From Neocallimastix lanati (nom. inval.) (Eukaryota > Neocallimastigomycota > Neocallimastigomycetes > Neocallimastigales > Neocallimastigaceae): a stretch of 62,000 bases of DNA. The notes below the pieces were generated by a model. It had not been told where the DNA came from, made no database searches, and was given only the letters and a program-made list of their open reading frames with translations. Shown here one piece after another: positions 31,378 through 42,679 of the stretch; positions within the stretch are counted from its first letter, which is position 1, and the number at the start of each line of letters is the position of its first letter. The stretch lies in NCBI GenBank assembly GCA_016946835.1, contig JACVTC010000135.1, forward strand, positions 167,501 to 229,500, read 5' to 3'. The position numbers and the translations under genes were made by a program.

Positions 31378-31835
31378 CTCCATATTTAAGAAATGAAAAA
31401 TTGACCTACGACAACAAAATTATATGTCAAATATATTATTATTTCCATTTTTTAAATTTTTTGGAATATTTTAATAAGACTTATTTATATAAATATGATA
31501 TTCAATATTGGAAATATTATAACGATATATATCACATAACAAATAATGTTTCAGAATCTTTTAACAATTACTATAAAAAAATGTTTTACTAAAAACATTT
31601 TTTCTATGAATTGATTTATCATTTAAAAAGAAAAGAATTTTTATCTTACAATAATTAAAAAAGGAAAATTGAAGGAGCTTGGAAAAAAAAAATATTAATA
31701 AAAACTGATGAAATCAATGATTTAATTAAAAAATACAAAAAAAAAGGAATCCGAATTAATTGATAAAAAATGTGATAAAAATGATATCATTGATTTATGG
31801 TATAAATAATTATTAGAATTAAACAAGCTCTAAAT
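31378..31835 (+). pseudogene. MULE transposase C-terminal fragment
   Basis: FHFLNFLEYFNKTYLYKYDIQYWKYYNDIYHITNNVSESFNNYYKKMF matches 4360-4500 of the transposase at 3327-4775, including the Glu motif NN-SES. The following out-of-frame part (IYHLKRKEFLSYNN, KIEGAWKKK, TDEINDLIKKY, NDIIDLWY) matches its C-terminus. It begins right after an A-run, with no upstream part. Confidence 0.85.
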
Positions 31836-33222
31836 TTATAAATAATAATTAACTAGAATATATATAATTTAAATAATATTAATATTAATATCAATATATT
31901 TTATTAATATCAATGTCAATATATTTTACTAATATCAATATCATTATATTTTATTAATATCAATATCAATATTTAAATTTTATTAATAATAAATATTTAA
32001 TATTATAATTAATTTTATTTTATTATTTAATTTAATAATAAAATATAAAATTTCATTTATTTTATTTAAAATAAAATAAAATGGAAAGGTTTTATTATTA
32101 AAATATTTAATAATAAAATATAATAATAAAATAAAATGAAAATAAATTAAAATAAAATAAAATTCTTAACAGAAAACTTATTTATTGTTTTATTTATTTT
32201 TTTTTAGTTTTTATTTTATTTTTTTAATGCTAAAACACAATAAATAAAAATATATACCTTGAAAAATATGGCGTATTATATATATTATACATATTGTACA
32301 AATATTTATGTAGATTGTTAGATTGTACATAAATTATGTCGAAATGCATCACGTTCACAAAAAGTATCAATACTTTTTTGATACAATTAATTTAAAAAGT
32401 ATCATAAAATATGGGAAAAGCAAGAGGGAATTAATCAAGAAATATCGTATTTATGAAATAGTATAATAATTATTATATATTTATATAATACACTCAAATT
32501 ATTATTTTAGAATATAATATTCATTTTATTATATTTATTTATTAAAATTATTCACTTTATTATATTTATTTATTAAAATAATTATTCACTATTATTCATT
32601 CTCAATTAATACATTTCAATAAATAAAAACACATCCTCTTTTTTTTATAATTAAAACTTCCTAACTAATTTTTATCTTATTATTCTCTATATTATTATTA
32701 TTTAAAATTTGTACTTATATAATTAATTATATTATATATTTTTATATCAAACTTATATTAATAATAAAATAATAAAATAATTTTATAATATTATATCTTA
32801 TAAAATATTAATTTTAAGTTATTTAGAAAATATTAATAATAAAATTATTTACAATAATATTTATAATAATAATTATATCACTTTACATTCATATTAAATA
32901 TCTCGTATCATTTTAATGATAAATAATAATAAATTAAACTATAAATATTAATAACAATAAATTATTATAAATTAATTAAATTAATTAAATTACTTAAATT
33001 ACTTAAATTAATTAGAATAGTATAATTAAATAAATTAAACTAAAAATCAATATTAAATATTTTTTGTAAATTATTATAATAATAAATAGTTAATTTCCTA
33101 AATTAGTTTTATTTTTATTTTAATTATATTAATAACTTTTATATTATTTATTATAAAAGAAATATATTTAATATTTCTTTAAGTTATTATTATATATTCA
33201 ATAATTGTTTTAATTATTTTTT
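31836..33222. other. AT-rich DNA, no gene; possible MULE end
   Basis: No coding signal. A short repeat of TATTTTATTAATATCAATATCAATA occurs at 31890-31975 in pieces. ATATGGCGTATTATATATA at 32268 echoes ATGGCGTATTATATATA at 1396 inside the MULE left end, so the MULE fragment may end near here. The region before 33223 probably contains the unrecognised 5' part of the next LTR. Confidence 0.5.
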
Positions 33223-33522
33223 TTTATAATTAATTAAATTATTTTTATATATATGAATTCAATAATTTTAATTAAAATATAAGAATTATGCTTAAATATA
33301 TTAAATAGCTTATTTTTGCAAACAAATATTACTTTATTTTAATTATTAAATATAAAAGAGAGAAAAATGTACTAAATAAAAATGTAACGATTATTAAAAA
33401 TTTATTCTTAATAAAAATATTAAAAATAAAATATTTTTATAAATAAATAATAATAATAAGTTCAAATAATAATAATATTAAGAAATATTATTATTCAAAC
33501 GATAACTACTAAATAGTTATCA
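33223..33522 (+). repeat. 5' LTR of gypsy E (shared 3' portion)
   Basis: Matches 35936-36237 with few changes. The true LTR start lies further left and is not visible because the 3' copy lacks it. Confidence 0.8.
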
Positions 33523-33524
33523 AG

Positions 33525-33538
33525 TGGTGGAGAACTCG
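33525..33538 (+). promoter_or_regulatory. Primer binding site of gypsy E, tRNA 3'-end type
   Basis: TGGTGGAGAACTCG starts two bases after the LTR end TTATCA. It is complementary to a tRNA ending CGAGTTCTCCACCA: the conventional whole-tRNA primer, unlike the half-tRNA sites of the copia elements. I cannot name the tRNA. Confidence 0.75.
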
Positions 33539-33771
33539 TTCTACGGTGGCGGAAAGTTCTACCTTTGCCTACTTCTCTCTATAATTTCATAGGAAACTTT
33601 CATTCTACTTGTGTAATATTCTACTTGTGTGATTTTCAAGTTGTGTGATATTCAACTTGTAGTATTCTACCGTGTTATTTTCTGACTTGTGGTATTCTAC
33701 CTTGTTATTTTCTAACTTGTAGTGTTCTACCGTGTTACTTTATTTTCTTTTTATTTCTATTTTTTTTCAAT

Positions 33772-34649
33772 ATGACTTCGGAAGATAGTGGTAAAACTGA
33801 CTATGAAAAAGTCTCGAAAATGGCAAAGAGACATAACCGCTTTAGGTTCTAAAAAAGCTAAGTATTTCAAATGGAAAAGAGATCTTTTAGACATCTTTGA
33901 GGACTTTACTCTTTCAGAAAAGGAAAAGAAAAGGATAGTGTTGTCTACTACTGTCGATACTACACATGAATTGTGTGAAGAATTATACTTTGAAGAGAAG
34001 TCAATGACAGACGAAGAATTCATTAATAAAATTGAAGAAATAATTGAAACAGATGAAATATCCTCTTTTAGTTCTGAAAAGTTGGAACATACAAAAATTG
34101 GGAAAAAAAATGTTAGAATTTTTAACCTTCATTTTAATGACCTTCTTAACGAAATTAAGGATAAAGATAAACCTTCTGAGTTTAGATTAATTGTTCTTTA
34201 TATTAAAGGATTAAAAGAAAAGCGTAGTCTTTATTCCGTTATGATAGCAAAAAAGTTTGACTCACTAAAACAAGCAATGGAATTTGCATTAAGAATTGAT
34301 TCAAGAATTCAAGTTTATGAAGATGAAGGAGAATATTCCAATCAAAATAGTAATTCTAACTCTAAATATTTAAAGAAGAATAACTTTAATAAATAATATT
34401 ACAATAAAAAAAATCCTAGTAAATCACCTACAAAGAACATAGATAATAGGCATATCAATACTAGTGAATCTTCAGATCAAAAATATAATTCTGACCTGGA
34501 TAAACTTACCAAAAAATTTGCAAACATGTCCTTGCATGTTTGTCATCGTTGTTCACAAAAAGGTCATGATGCTCATATCTGCACTAATGAACTCTCTAAA
34601 CATAATAAGAATCTCCTGGATAAATTCACCCATATACAAAATAATTTAA
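33772..34649 (+). pseudogene. Gypsy E Gag with zinc knuckle
   Basis: ATG 33772 opens MTSEDSGKTDYEKVSKMAKRH, then must shift by one base near 33830 to continue as TALGSKKAKYFKWKRDLLDIFEDFTLSEKEKKR and through the capsid-like domain to 34396 (DITA...SLKQAMEFALRIDSRIQ). A further frame change leads to the knuckle CHRCSQKGHDAHIC (CX2CX4HX4C) near 34542-34583. It is a complete but broken Gag with at least two frameshifts. Confidence 0.82.
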
Positions 34650-35256
34650 ATTAATTTAGGGAAGTTCTCAATCTTCCCGATCTTGTATTAAAATTGATAA
34701 TAATTATTACAAACCTAAATTTCCAAATTCTAATAAAGAATCATACATAATCCCTAATCAAAAACATTTAAAATTTGACTTAAATGCTATTAAACGAAAA
34801 ACCCTTGAAGTAAATAGTAATACTTCTTCTAGTCAAACAAATAAGAAATTTAAATTAAAAGACAATCCAATTCCAATTAAAACTAAAGCTCTTTTAGAAA
34901 AGAACAAACAAGAATCTAATAATTCTAAAATCGATAATAATTTTAGAAATAATCTTCATACACCAAGTGATAATACTGATAATCTAGAAATATTAGATAC
35001 CTCTTTTATTGCTAACAAAAATATTAGACTTTGTATTAAACAATTAAAAATTAAATCCTGATGACATTAGAAAAATTAATTCAATATATAACTTTATGAA
35101 AGTAAAATTGACAATGAATCTTTAGAAAAGTATACCACAAATCACCTTGATAGAATTTATCATGAAGAACTGGAATAGCTTGATTTAAATAATTCTCCTC
35201 ATTCAAACTTTAAAAATAACATTAATTTTATTCAAAAATCGAATATTGCTTCTGTA

Positions 35257-35709
35257 ATGGGCAAAATAAAAGATATTCCAGTAAAAGTTTTAATTGATAC
35301 AGGATCTAATGTAAATGTAATTAATAAAGCATTTCTTAAGAAAATCTCCTCCCAATACCAATCTAAGAAGAATGTAGAGATTTTCTTTAAACTTGCTTCA
35401 AATACGGTAGTACGTTCTAATTCAACAGTAGACCTTTGCTTTTCCTTTAAGAACACTAATATCACTTCCAAATTCTGGATTCTTGATGACAAAGATTCCT
35501 GTTACGATATTATTTTGGGAAGAACTTCACAAAAGGAACATAGACTTTATATTGATCCTGACGATGATGCTCTATATAAGAAAACTGATAATAAATCAAT
35601 TTGTGTTGCTAACCCTGTTCCGTTTCTAAATTCTATTGAAAGCATCTTTACTATTTCTATTAGGAACTATAAACAAAAAACCTCTATTTTGGAAGACCTC
35701 ACCAATTAA
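35257..35709 (+). pseudogene. Gypsy E protease
   Basis: IKDIPVKVLIDTGSNVNVINKAFLKKI contains the catalytic DTGS. STVDLCFSFKNTNITSKFWILDDKDSCYDIILGRTSQKEHRLYIDPDDDALYKK matches the gypsy protease flap and ILG motifs, in which Asn-linked Gly is followed by the RT linker. The domain is intact for about 110 residues. A TAA at 35707 cuts it from reverse transcriptase, which continues in the same frame sense from 35731. Confidence 0.88.
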
Positions 35710-35730
35710 GAAACTAGTACTCTTAATAAT

Positions 35731-35949
35731 TTGTTAAAGGAATTTGATGATGTTTTGGTAGACTCCATTGAAAAAGTCTCAATCGCTAAGGTGGAACCTC
35801 ATTCCATCGAACTTACAAACTCGAATCCTATTAAGTTACGTCTATATAAAATTTCGTTGGAAAAATCAAATGCTTTGAAAGAAGAAATTATCAAGCTACT
35901 AAAGTATGGTTTTATCGAACCATCCCATTTTATTTTTTTTTATAATTAA
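35731..35949 (+). pseudogene. Gypsy E reverse transcriptase start, truncated into LTR
   Basis: LLKEFDDVLVDSIEKVSIAKVEPHSIELTNSNPIKLRLYKISLEKSNALKEEIIKLLKYGFIEPSHF is the standard gypsy RT lead-in (PHxIxL... G-I-P-S). The next bases are LTR sequence, so the catalytic palm never follows. Confidence 0.88.
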
Positions 35950-37110
35950 TTAAATTATTTTTATATTTATGAATTCAATACTTTTAATTAAAATATAAGA
36001 ATTATGTTTAAATATATTAAATAGCTTATTTTTGCAAACAAATATTACTTTATTTTAATTATTAAATATAAAAGAGAGTAAATGTACTAAATAAAAATGT
36101 AACGATTATTAAAAATTTAATTTTAATAAAAATATTAAAAATAAAATATTTTTATAAATAAATAATAATAATAAGTTTAAATAATAATAATATTAAGAAA
36201 TATTATTATTCAAACGATAACTACTAAATAGTTATCATTATGTAATAATTTTATTAAGAACTAACTCAAAATAGAATTATTAACTACAACTTAACGACTA
36301 ATTCATTAAGTTGAGAAAATAAAATATAATAAATTTTTTTTACCTATAGAGTTTATTATAAAATTAATTATAATAATAACTCGAAAGCAAAAGAAGAATT
36401 ATTTGTATAAATTTGATTTTAAAATATGGTTTTTGAATAAAATATTTTATTAATTTATTAAAGTTAAAAATATAAAATTGTTACTATTATAACTATGTTT
36501 TTATAATAATAACTCTTGATTTCTCAAAGAGAACTCAAGAGCCTTATTTATATTTTTTTATGAAAATAAGGTTAAATAAGAAAGGGTTTTCTAATCTTAA
36601 CAAATCTCTTATCTAGGAAAAGATTAGATAGAAAAACCTAGATAACTTTTCGATCGATATTCTATCCATATCGATTATCGCATTAATTAAGTAAAACCGA
36701 TTACTTCTAAAAAGTAATTGGAAAAAATCTTAATTAACCGATTTTCCAATCTAATCTAATGATCAAAATAAAAGAATAAAATAATAAAAGATATTTCGAT
36801 CATATAATTTATCCTTATATAAAAAATATAAAATTAAATAGTTAATAAAATACAGAATACATTATAAAATACAGAATACATTATAAAATACAGAATACAA
36901 TACAATACAGAATACATTAGTTACAGTAGAGAAATTAATATATTGTAAATATATTATTTAAAATTAATTAAATAAATTTTGTTAAATTAATGAATATTTA
37001 AAAATAAATAAAATAAATTTAATGAATAAATATTATATGTAATTAAATAAAGTTATAGTTATAATAACTTAACTAAGAAAATATAATTATTTGTTAGCAA
37101 ATAATTATAG

Positions 37111-37669
37111 TGTAAAAGGTAAGTTTATTATTAACTAAAATAACGAATAATAATTAAATTTAAAGACAAAGATAACTTAACACCTCTCTGTTCGAGTTGT
37201 TAATAATAAACACTAGAATTAATTTTAATTATAATTATTTATTACTATTACACTAGAATATAGCGCAGCACTTTATAACTCTATTTGTTACTAGTTACTG
37301 GGCTTACACAGGGTAATTTATTTATTTAATAATTATATTTTTATTTATTAATATTAATATTTATTTTTAACAATTTACGTTAATAGTAACGCTAGTGCGT
37401 TACAGTTACAAGTTCAATTAATATTTATACATGTTAATAATCTTATGATTGGTAAATAATTTAATTTAACTTAGTTTACTAATCACTAAATAAAATATAT
37501 TTAACTAAATATTTAACTATATAATTAATTATAAAAATAATAAAATTTAATGTACGAAAATAATAAAAGATTTTATTTGATTAGCCGAAATTGCTAACTG
37601 TTTAAAGATACGTTACGTAACCAAAGAACTATCATTGGATAGGCTTGAAGTTACCATGTATCTGTTACA
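37111..37669 (-). repeat. 3' LTR of gypsy I (family R)
   Basis: 559 bases. In element orientation it runs TGTAACAGATACATGG...CTTTTACA. Nearly identical to 43423-43976; related copies at 45873-46433 and 48633-49185 lie in the opposite orientation. Confidence 0.95.
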
Positions 37670-37684
37670 AGACCTCTCCCAAGG
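37670..37684 (-). promoter_or_regulatory. Polypurine tract of gypsy I
   Basis: The minus strand reads CTTGGGAGAGGTCT directly before the 3' LTR TGTAACAG. Confidence 0.65.
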
Positions 37685-37693
37685 AGAAAGCTA

Positions 37694-38630
37694 CTAATGA
37701 TTGATGACGTTAGCGATGAACTGGCTATAACTAAAATCTTGGTAATCCTCCAGCAATTCAGCATAGTGAGGATTGTCGTCGATCACGTCGGCGTTGACCA
37801 ACTCTTGTTTATCATTCTAGTACGCAACCAGATATTGATAATGTCCTTGGTGTTTCCTAGATCCAAGGATATGAATTATTCTTTTGTTTCCTGCAGGAGC
37901 CGGCACTAATGTTTTGGGTAATTTATAAAATGGTTCCAATTCACTCACATGGAACACTGGGTACATGTTTGGGAAGGGCGAACGACTAATATCTAACCTG
38001 TAATTCTTCTTTTCTTCGTCGACGCCAACTACCTTGAATGGTCCGAATTTTCTTGTAGCTAATTTATAGAACGGCAATGCGTCATAATTTTATGGTTTTC
38101 TCAGCCATACTTTATCTAACAACCTATACCTGAGGTAGTTATCTGTACGGGTCCTATCCATATTATCCAGGTATCTTGTTTGTGCGATTTCTAGAATGTG
38201 TTTCAGATTTCCTAGGTTATGCGCAAAACTGTCGATCATTTTAGCTTCGCCTAACGAGTGTACTAAGTCGGCTGTTTTAGGTGAATTGTGTACCTGGTAG
38301 TTATATAAGGTAAGGAAAGGAGATTGTTGGGTAGAAGCGTGGATTGCGTTGTTATAGCAGAACTCTGCTAAGAACAAGTAGTCCATCCAACTTTCATCAT
38401 CGTAGGTTCCCACAAAGCACCGTAAATAAGTCTCTACGTAGGCATTGTTCCTTTCCACTTGGCCTACTGTCTCATGGTAACTAGTGGTAGAATGGTTTAC
38501 TCGGGTTCCGAAGAACTCTAGTAGCTCCTTCCATACTTGGCTGGTAAATTGAACTCCTCTATCAGTTGTAACCATCTTAGGGAATCCATGCAACCTGTAA
38601 ATTTCTTTTAGGAATGCGTCAGTAGTCTCG
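37694..38630 (-). pseudogene. Gypsy I integrase C-terminal part and chromodomain-like tail
   Basis: From about 38630 in this frame: NETTDAFLKEIYRLHGFPKMVTTDRGVQFTSQVW (second catalytic Asp), HETVGQVERNNAYVE (Glu), FCYNNAIHASTQQSPF, then FGPFKVVGV, NMYPVFHVSELEPFYKLP and IIHILGSRKHQGHYQYLVAY-NDKQELVNADVIDD, which resembles a chromodomain (I..IL..R...G..QYLV.Y). Chromodomains steer chromovirus integrase to particular chromatin marks. TAA at 38087-38089 and TAG at 37814-37816 interrupt the frame. It ends at TAG 37694-37696, just before the purine tract. Confidence 0.85.
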
Positions 38631-39489
38631 TTTGGTTGGGCACATGTATGAATCCTATCAGGTGTATTTTCTTGGTTAATTTATCGCAGCATACTAAGAT
38701 ACAACCTGCCCTCTTCATTTCCCAAACATAACCGTTATCGGTCCTTACTCTACTTTTCACTGGCAGATCTGTTATAAAATCTAATTGTACCTCTTGCCAG
38801 GGTAATTCTGCAACCGGAACTCTTACCGCAGTACCATATTCTTTATGGCGATCATCCTTCTTGGTAGCGCAGGTTCTACAAGCTTTCACGTAGCCTGATA
38901 TATCCTTTCTCATCTTCGGCCAGTAGAAATTCCTAGATACTAGATCCGAAGTCTTATCAATTCCCAAGTGTCCTGCGTACTCTGAGTCATGGTTTAGTTG
39001 TATAATTGTTTTCCTGAACGTTGTGGGCACGTAAATTTGTTCAGGGTTTTCTTTTCTAACAAGAAGGCCATCTACTTCTAGCCAATGCTTCTTGTTATAA
39101 TTATTTCTGGTGTCTTCTGCTAGATCTTTGATAATCTCTTGGGCCATCTTGTCCTGTCGGTAGGCCTGCTTAATATCATCCATGAAATTGGTAGCTAAGG
39201 CTGAATAACTAGCTTCTCCATCTACATCATCAAATTCTACCAATTGATCGGGTTTTAATAGGCTATCTTTATCGAATTCTTTACCCTCAGTTTTCTCCGT
39301 CTCAACTCTTGAGAGGGCATCAGCTTTTCCATTCTTTTTCCCAGGTCTGTATATTATTTCAAACCAGTACGTGGTGAATAGTTCTTGCCATCTAATTTGC
39401 CTAGGAGTTAATAACTGTGGTTTGGTAGCGAACAACAGATTTCTTTGGTCACTATAAACAATAATTTTATGCTTCGCACCTTGAAGCAA
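38608..39489 (-). pseudogene. Gypsy I RNase H C-terminal part and integrase N-terminal part
   Basis: GAKHKIIVYSDQRNLLFATKPQLLTPRQIRWQELFTTYWFEIIYRPGKKNGKADALSR is the gypsy RNase H end. The HHCC finger follows: NHDSEYAGHLGIDKTSDLVSRNFYWPKMRKDISGYVKACRTCATKK. LPWQEVQLDFITDLP carries the first integrase Asp. A short insertion near 38615-38625 (CCAACCAAACG) shifts the frame after HLIGFIHVPN. TGA at 39490-39492, where relatives have Arg, separates it from the preceding frame. Confidence 0.9.
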
Positions 39490-39492
39490 GTG

Positions 39493-40443
39493 TCACCATT
39501 CTGTAAAAACAGTCTTAATGGCTAACAATTCTTTCTCTGTAATCGAATAATTTACTTCAGCCTTGCTGAGTGTCTTGGAATAATAATATATAAGATGAAG
39601 AATACCGTCGTCTCCTTTTTGTGACAGCACACCTCCTATCGCGTAATTACTAGCGTCGCATTCAACGAAGAACTGTTTTTCGTGGTCAGGGTAAGCTAGC
39701 ACTGGCGGAGAGGTAAGCATTTCCTTTAACTTGTGAAACGCGGCCAGTCCTTCTTCATTCCATTCGAATTTCTCTTTCTTTAAAGTCATTTTGAATAGCG
39801 GTTTGGCTATTTCTGAAAAGTTCTTAATAAATTTCCTGTAATAATTGCAAAAGCCTAAGAAGCTTTGCATCTGCTTGACATTTTCTGGTTGTGGCCACTC
39901 TGCCACGGCCTTTATTTTTTCTGGGTCAGTTTTCACACCATCCTTACTGACCACATGACCTAAAAATAAAATCTTGAGCTTGTGCAATTCACACTTAGAC
40001 ATCTTTGCGACAAGCTTATGTTTTATCAGTTTCTTTAGTATGGTTCTAACATGCTGAACACGTTCTTCAAGTGTTTTTGAATACACTACTATGTCGTCTA
40101 GGTATACTTGACAGTACTTCCCGATGTCCTCGCTGAAGACATCATTCACGAAGCATTGGAACACCGCTGGCGCATTGGTTAAACCAAAAGGCATTACCAA
40201 ACGCTCGAAGTGTCCAAACTTGGTGTTGAAGGCTGTCTTGTACTCATCACCTTCTCGAATTCGTACAAAGTTGTAGGCAGATTTTAGGTCGAACTTGTTG
40301 TATAATCTTGGTAATTCTCGCTGTAGGTTGAATCTCCTTTTGCACAGCTTCTTCTTTCTCTTCTGGGAGTTGTACCATGTAGATAGTTTCACCTTCACAT
40401 TCCCCTGGTGAATCCACATCTGGTAATCCCGGCCTCTCGCCAT
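39493..40443 (-). pseudogene. Gypsy I reverse transcriptase palm and RNase H start
   Basis: LYNKFDLKSAYNFVRIREGDEYKTAFNTKFGHFERLVMPFGLTNAPAVFQ and CQVYLDDIVVYSK supply the catalytic Asp residues (FDLKS, YLDD). FLGFCNYYRKFI, LAAFHKLKEMLTSPPVLAYP and FFVECDASNYAIGGVL lead into RNase H. The usual 80-90 residues of RT fingers before FDLKS are missing: the sequence jumps from an acidic linker (PEEKEEAVQKEIQPTARI, in the upstream frame) straight to the palm. The protein cannot have normal RT activity despite an intact YLDD. Confidence 0.9.
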
Positions 40444-40465
40444 CTATTTTATAAACTTTAGGTTG

Positions 40466-40825
40466 CTAATCATGGACATCGATCTTCCTATAAATCAGGT
40501 GTCTATCCATGAATCTCGAACCTAGGATAATTGTCCTTGGCATAGCCTCAGCTAGCCTACATCTTGTATTAAAGTCATACCATTTGACTTTACCAGTACG
40601 CTCTTCGACCTGCTTAATCTTGATTTCGAACTCTTCAGTAACCTGTGGTATCAGCACTTTACCAGCGGCAGCGGTGAACGTCAAGGGAAGGTCTTCTGTC
40701 TTGAGTCCCATCTCCTTGGCTAACTGCGGATGGACCATGTTGATCTGTGATCCAGTATCGTACAGCACATTTAAGTTTTGGAGACCCTCTTTGGTACGAA
40801 GATTACTTATTTTGGCTTCGGGCAC
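40466..40825 (-). pseudogene. Gypsy I protease
   Basis: LNVLYDTGSQINMVHPQLAKEMGL has the catalytic DTGS. PLTFTAAAGKVLIPQVTEEFEIKIKQ and AMPRTIILGSRFMDRHLI are the flap and ILG motifs. It is in the same frame as the upstream Gag, separated only by TAG (40826-40828), and ends at TAG 40464-40468, after which the frame goes on as PKVYKIDGERPGLPD. Confidence 0.88.
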
Positions 40826-40828
40826 AAA

Positions 40829-42259
40829 CTATTCGTACTCAGACCCACCTTGCATCAAGAGTGCTGTCTTGGGAATCGGATTGTTACTACTGGTACGTGA
40901 GTCCTTAAAATAATTTTGCTTCTCGCTTGGTCTCGTACTGAAATCTTTACCACTATTGTGGTTGTAGCTATCCTTTTTCTTATTATAATTATTCTGTTTG
41001 GTAGGCTCTTTCCTACTATAATCTCTTTTATCGCCTCGGCGATTTTCGCTGTTCCTCATTCTCTTGGCTTCAATATCCTTGGAGGGTCTTCGCGGGTCCA
41101 TCATTCCAAGTAGTGCCATGATGGCTATCTTCCTCTCGCGGTTGTATTTGTATCTTTCTAAGTAATCGTCTTTGTAATCCGCGGGGAATATATCACATCT
41201 CCTTAGACAAGTCACGTAATCTTCTAAGGTTTGCTTTTCTGCAGGTAGATCATAAAAGGCTTCACGAACCGAGGGTCTAACTTGTACGAGTAGTAATCTT
41301 TTGGTTTCATCCATTAGCTGAAGTATTCTACTTAACCTATTGAATTCTGATAGGTATTCGTAGGCTTTACCCCAATCGTGCCTAAGTTTAAGCATTGCTG
41401 TTTTAACTTCATCCAAGGTTCTTTCGCTTTTAAATTCCTTCAGTAATCTGTCCATCAACCTTTGAGGTTGTGGGTCATCTCGTTGTTTGAATACTTCGTC
41501 CATTTGGTACCACTTCTTAGCAGTTCCTTGTAAGTGGTCCTCAATAAAGTATAACATAGCCGTGGGCTCGCTTTGGTAATACTTCTGGTGTCTACCAAAG
41601 TACCTTCTTAACCTGTCAATAAATGATTCTACATCCCCAGTTTCACCATTGAACATTGGGATGTCTCGTTCGTACTCCACGGGGTACGCATCGGTCATAA
41701 CCACATCTTCCATCGCACTTCTGGTCAATATAGGGGGCGTGGAGTGGTGATAACTACCGTATCTTGCTTCTTTAGTATCTATGTATAGTGGGAAAGGTTT
41801 GCTCGTCGATGCCTGCTCCTTATTCTGTGCATTCCAAGCCAGCTTACCCAGTCGTTCGATCTCTTGTTGCTGTACTTGGTTAATGGCCATTAGCTTCTCG
41901 ATTTTTTCTTCGAGCTCATTTAAGTGTACCTTATCCCTTTCTTGGTTCGCATCCAAGAATTCCTCAATCTTGTGCAACTTTTGACCTTTATCCTCTAGGT
42001 CTTGTTGTATTTGTTTTCCTTTTATCTGGTCCGCATCCAGATAGGTTTCAATCTTTTTGATTTCTTCCTTAACAGTGACTTCTTTCTCCCTGCTTTCAGC
42101 AATCTGCTGATTCAAGTAAGCTTGCACCTTCTGAAGCTCTAGCACACTAGCCTGGCTACTAGTTTCCTCTTCATCCACTCGCCTCTCAACCTCTCCAAAT
42201 CGTTGGTCCACAGCAGGGATAAAATTGCTAAGTTCAGCTTCAATTTTAGCAAATCTCAT
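40829..42259 (-). pseudogene. Gypsy I Gag, main part
   Basis: Residues 1-145 are heptad-rich and charged (QIAESREKEVTVKEEIKKIETYL and similar), predicting a coiled coil. Residues about 195-390 are the retrotransposon gag capsid: IPMFNGETGDVESFIDRLRRYF, EDHLQGTAKKWY, LMDRLLKEFKSERTLDEVKTAMLKLRHDWGKAYEYLSEFNRL. The tail is Lys/Arg/Asn-rich with no CCHC zinc knuckle. It continues in frame with 42679-42266 through one TAA (42260-42262) and with the protease through one TAG. Confidence 0.88.
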
Positions 42260-42265
42260 TTCACT

Positions 42266-42679
42266 TTAGGTTTGCATCTGTTCTATCATTGCCGCTGTCT
42301 GTTGCTGAGTGCTTATCATCATGTTCTTAAAATCCTCCATCTGTTTACTCAGCAAAGCAGCAAAGTCCATCGCTCCAGCATTAACATTTTTGTTTGAACT
42401 TTCTCCTTGGTTAGTTCCTGGCTTTCTAGTTTCAGATTTACTAGCCTCGGGTTGACTCTTCTCAGGCGCCGCAGCTGGTTTAGGTTTTGAAGCAGCTGGT
42501 TTTTCAGGAGTACTAGTCGTTTTCTTGTCTCCTGTATTTTGGCGTCGAGATGGAGGTGCTTCCACAGGCGTAGGACTACTCTCCGCGGCCACACTACCCA
42601 CCGAACTCTTTAGGGAACCACTCCTCGTGGTTTTCCTGGTGTTTTCAGGTGCTTTGGTATTTTTCCCCTTTTTATCCAT
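42266..42679 (-). pseudogene. Gypsy I Gag N-terminal part
   Basis: Starts at ATG 42679 (MDKKGKNTK). 137 residues of low-complexity Ser/Thr/Pro/Lys-rich sequence, then FAALLSKQMEDFKNMMISTQQQTAAMIEQMQ, an amphipathic helix that leads into the coiled coil of the next piece in the same frame. One TAA separates them. Confidence 0.8.

Larger units (their letters stand above)
33223..36237 (+). mobile_element. Truncated Ty3/gypsy element (E)
   Basis: About 300 bases are shared by the 5' end (33223-33522) and 3' end (about 35936-36237), both finishing ACTACTAAATAGTTATCA. Between them are the primer site, gag, protease and only the first 70 residues of reverse transcriptase. The coding sequence (GFIEPSHF) is joined straight into mid-LTR at about 35930, so the rest of pol and the first part of the 3' LTR were deleted together. 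Confidence 0.85.

Noticed and set aside
37697-37909. Plus-strand frame MIDDVSDELAITK
   Set aside because: Antisense of the gypsy I pol end; the minus strand encodes the chromodomain-like tail.
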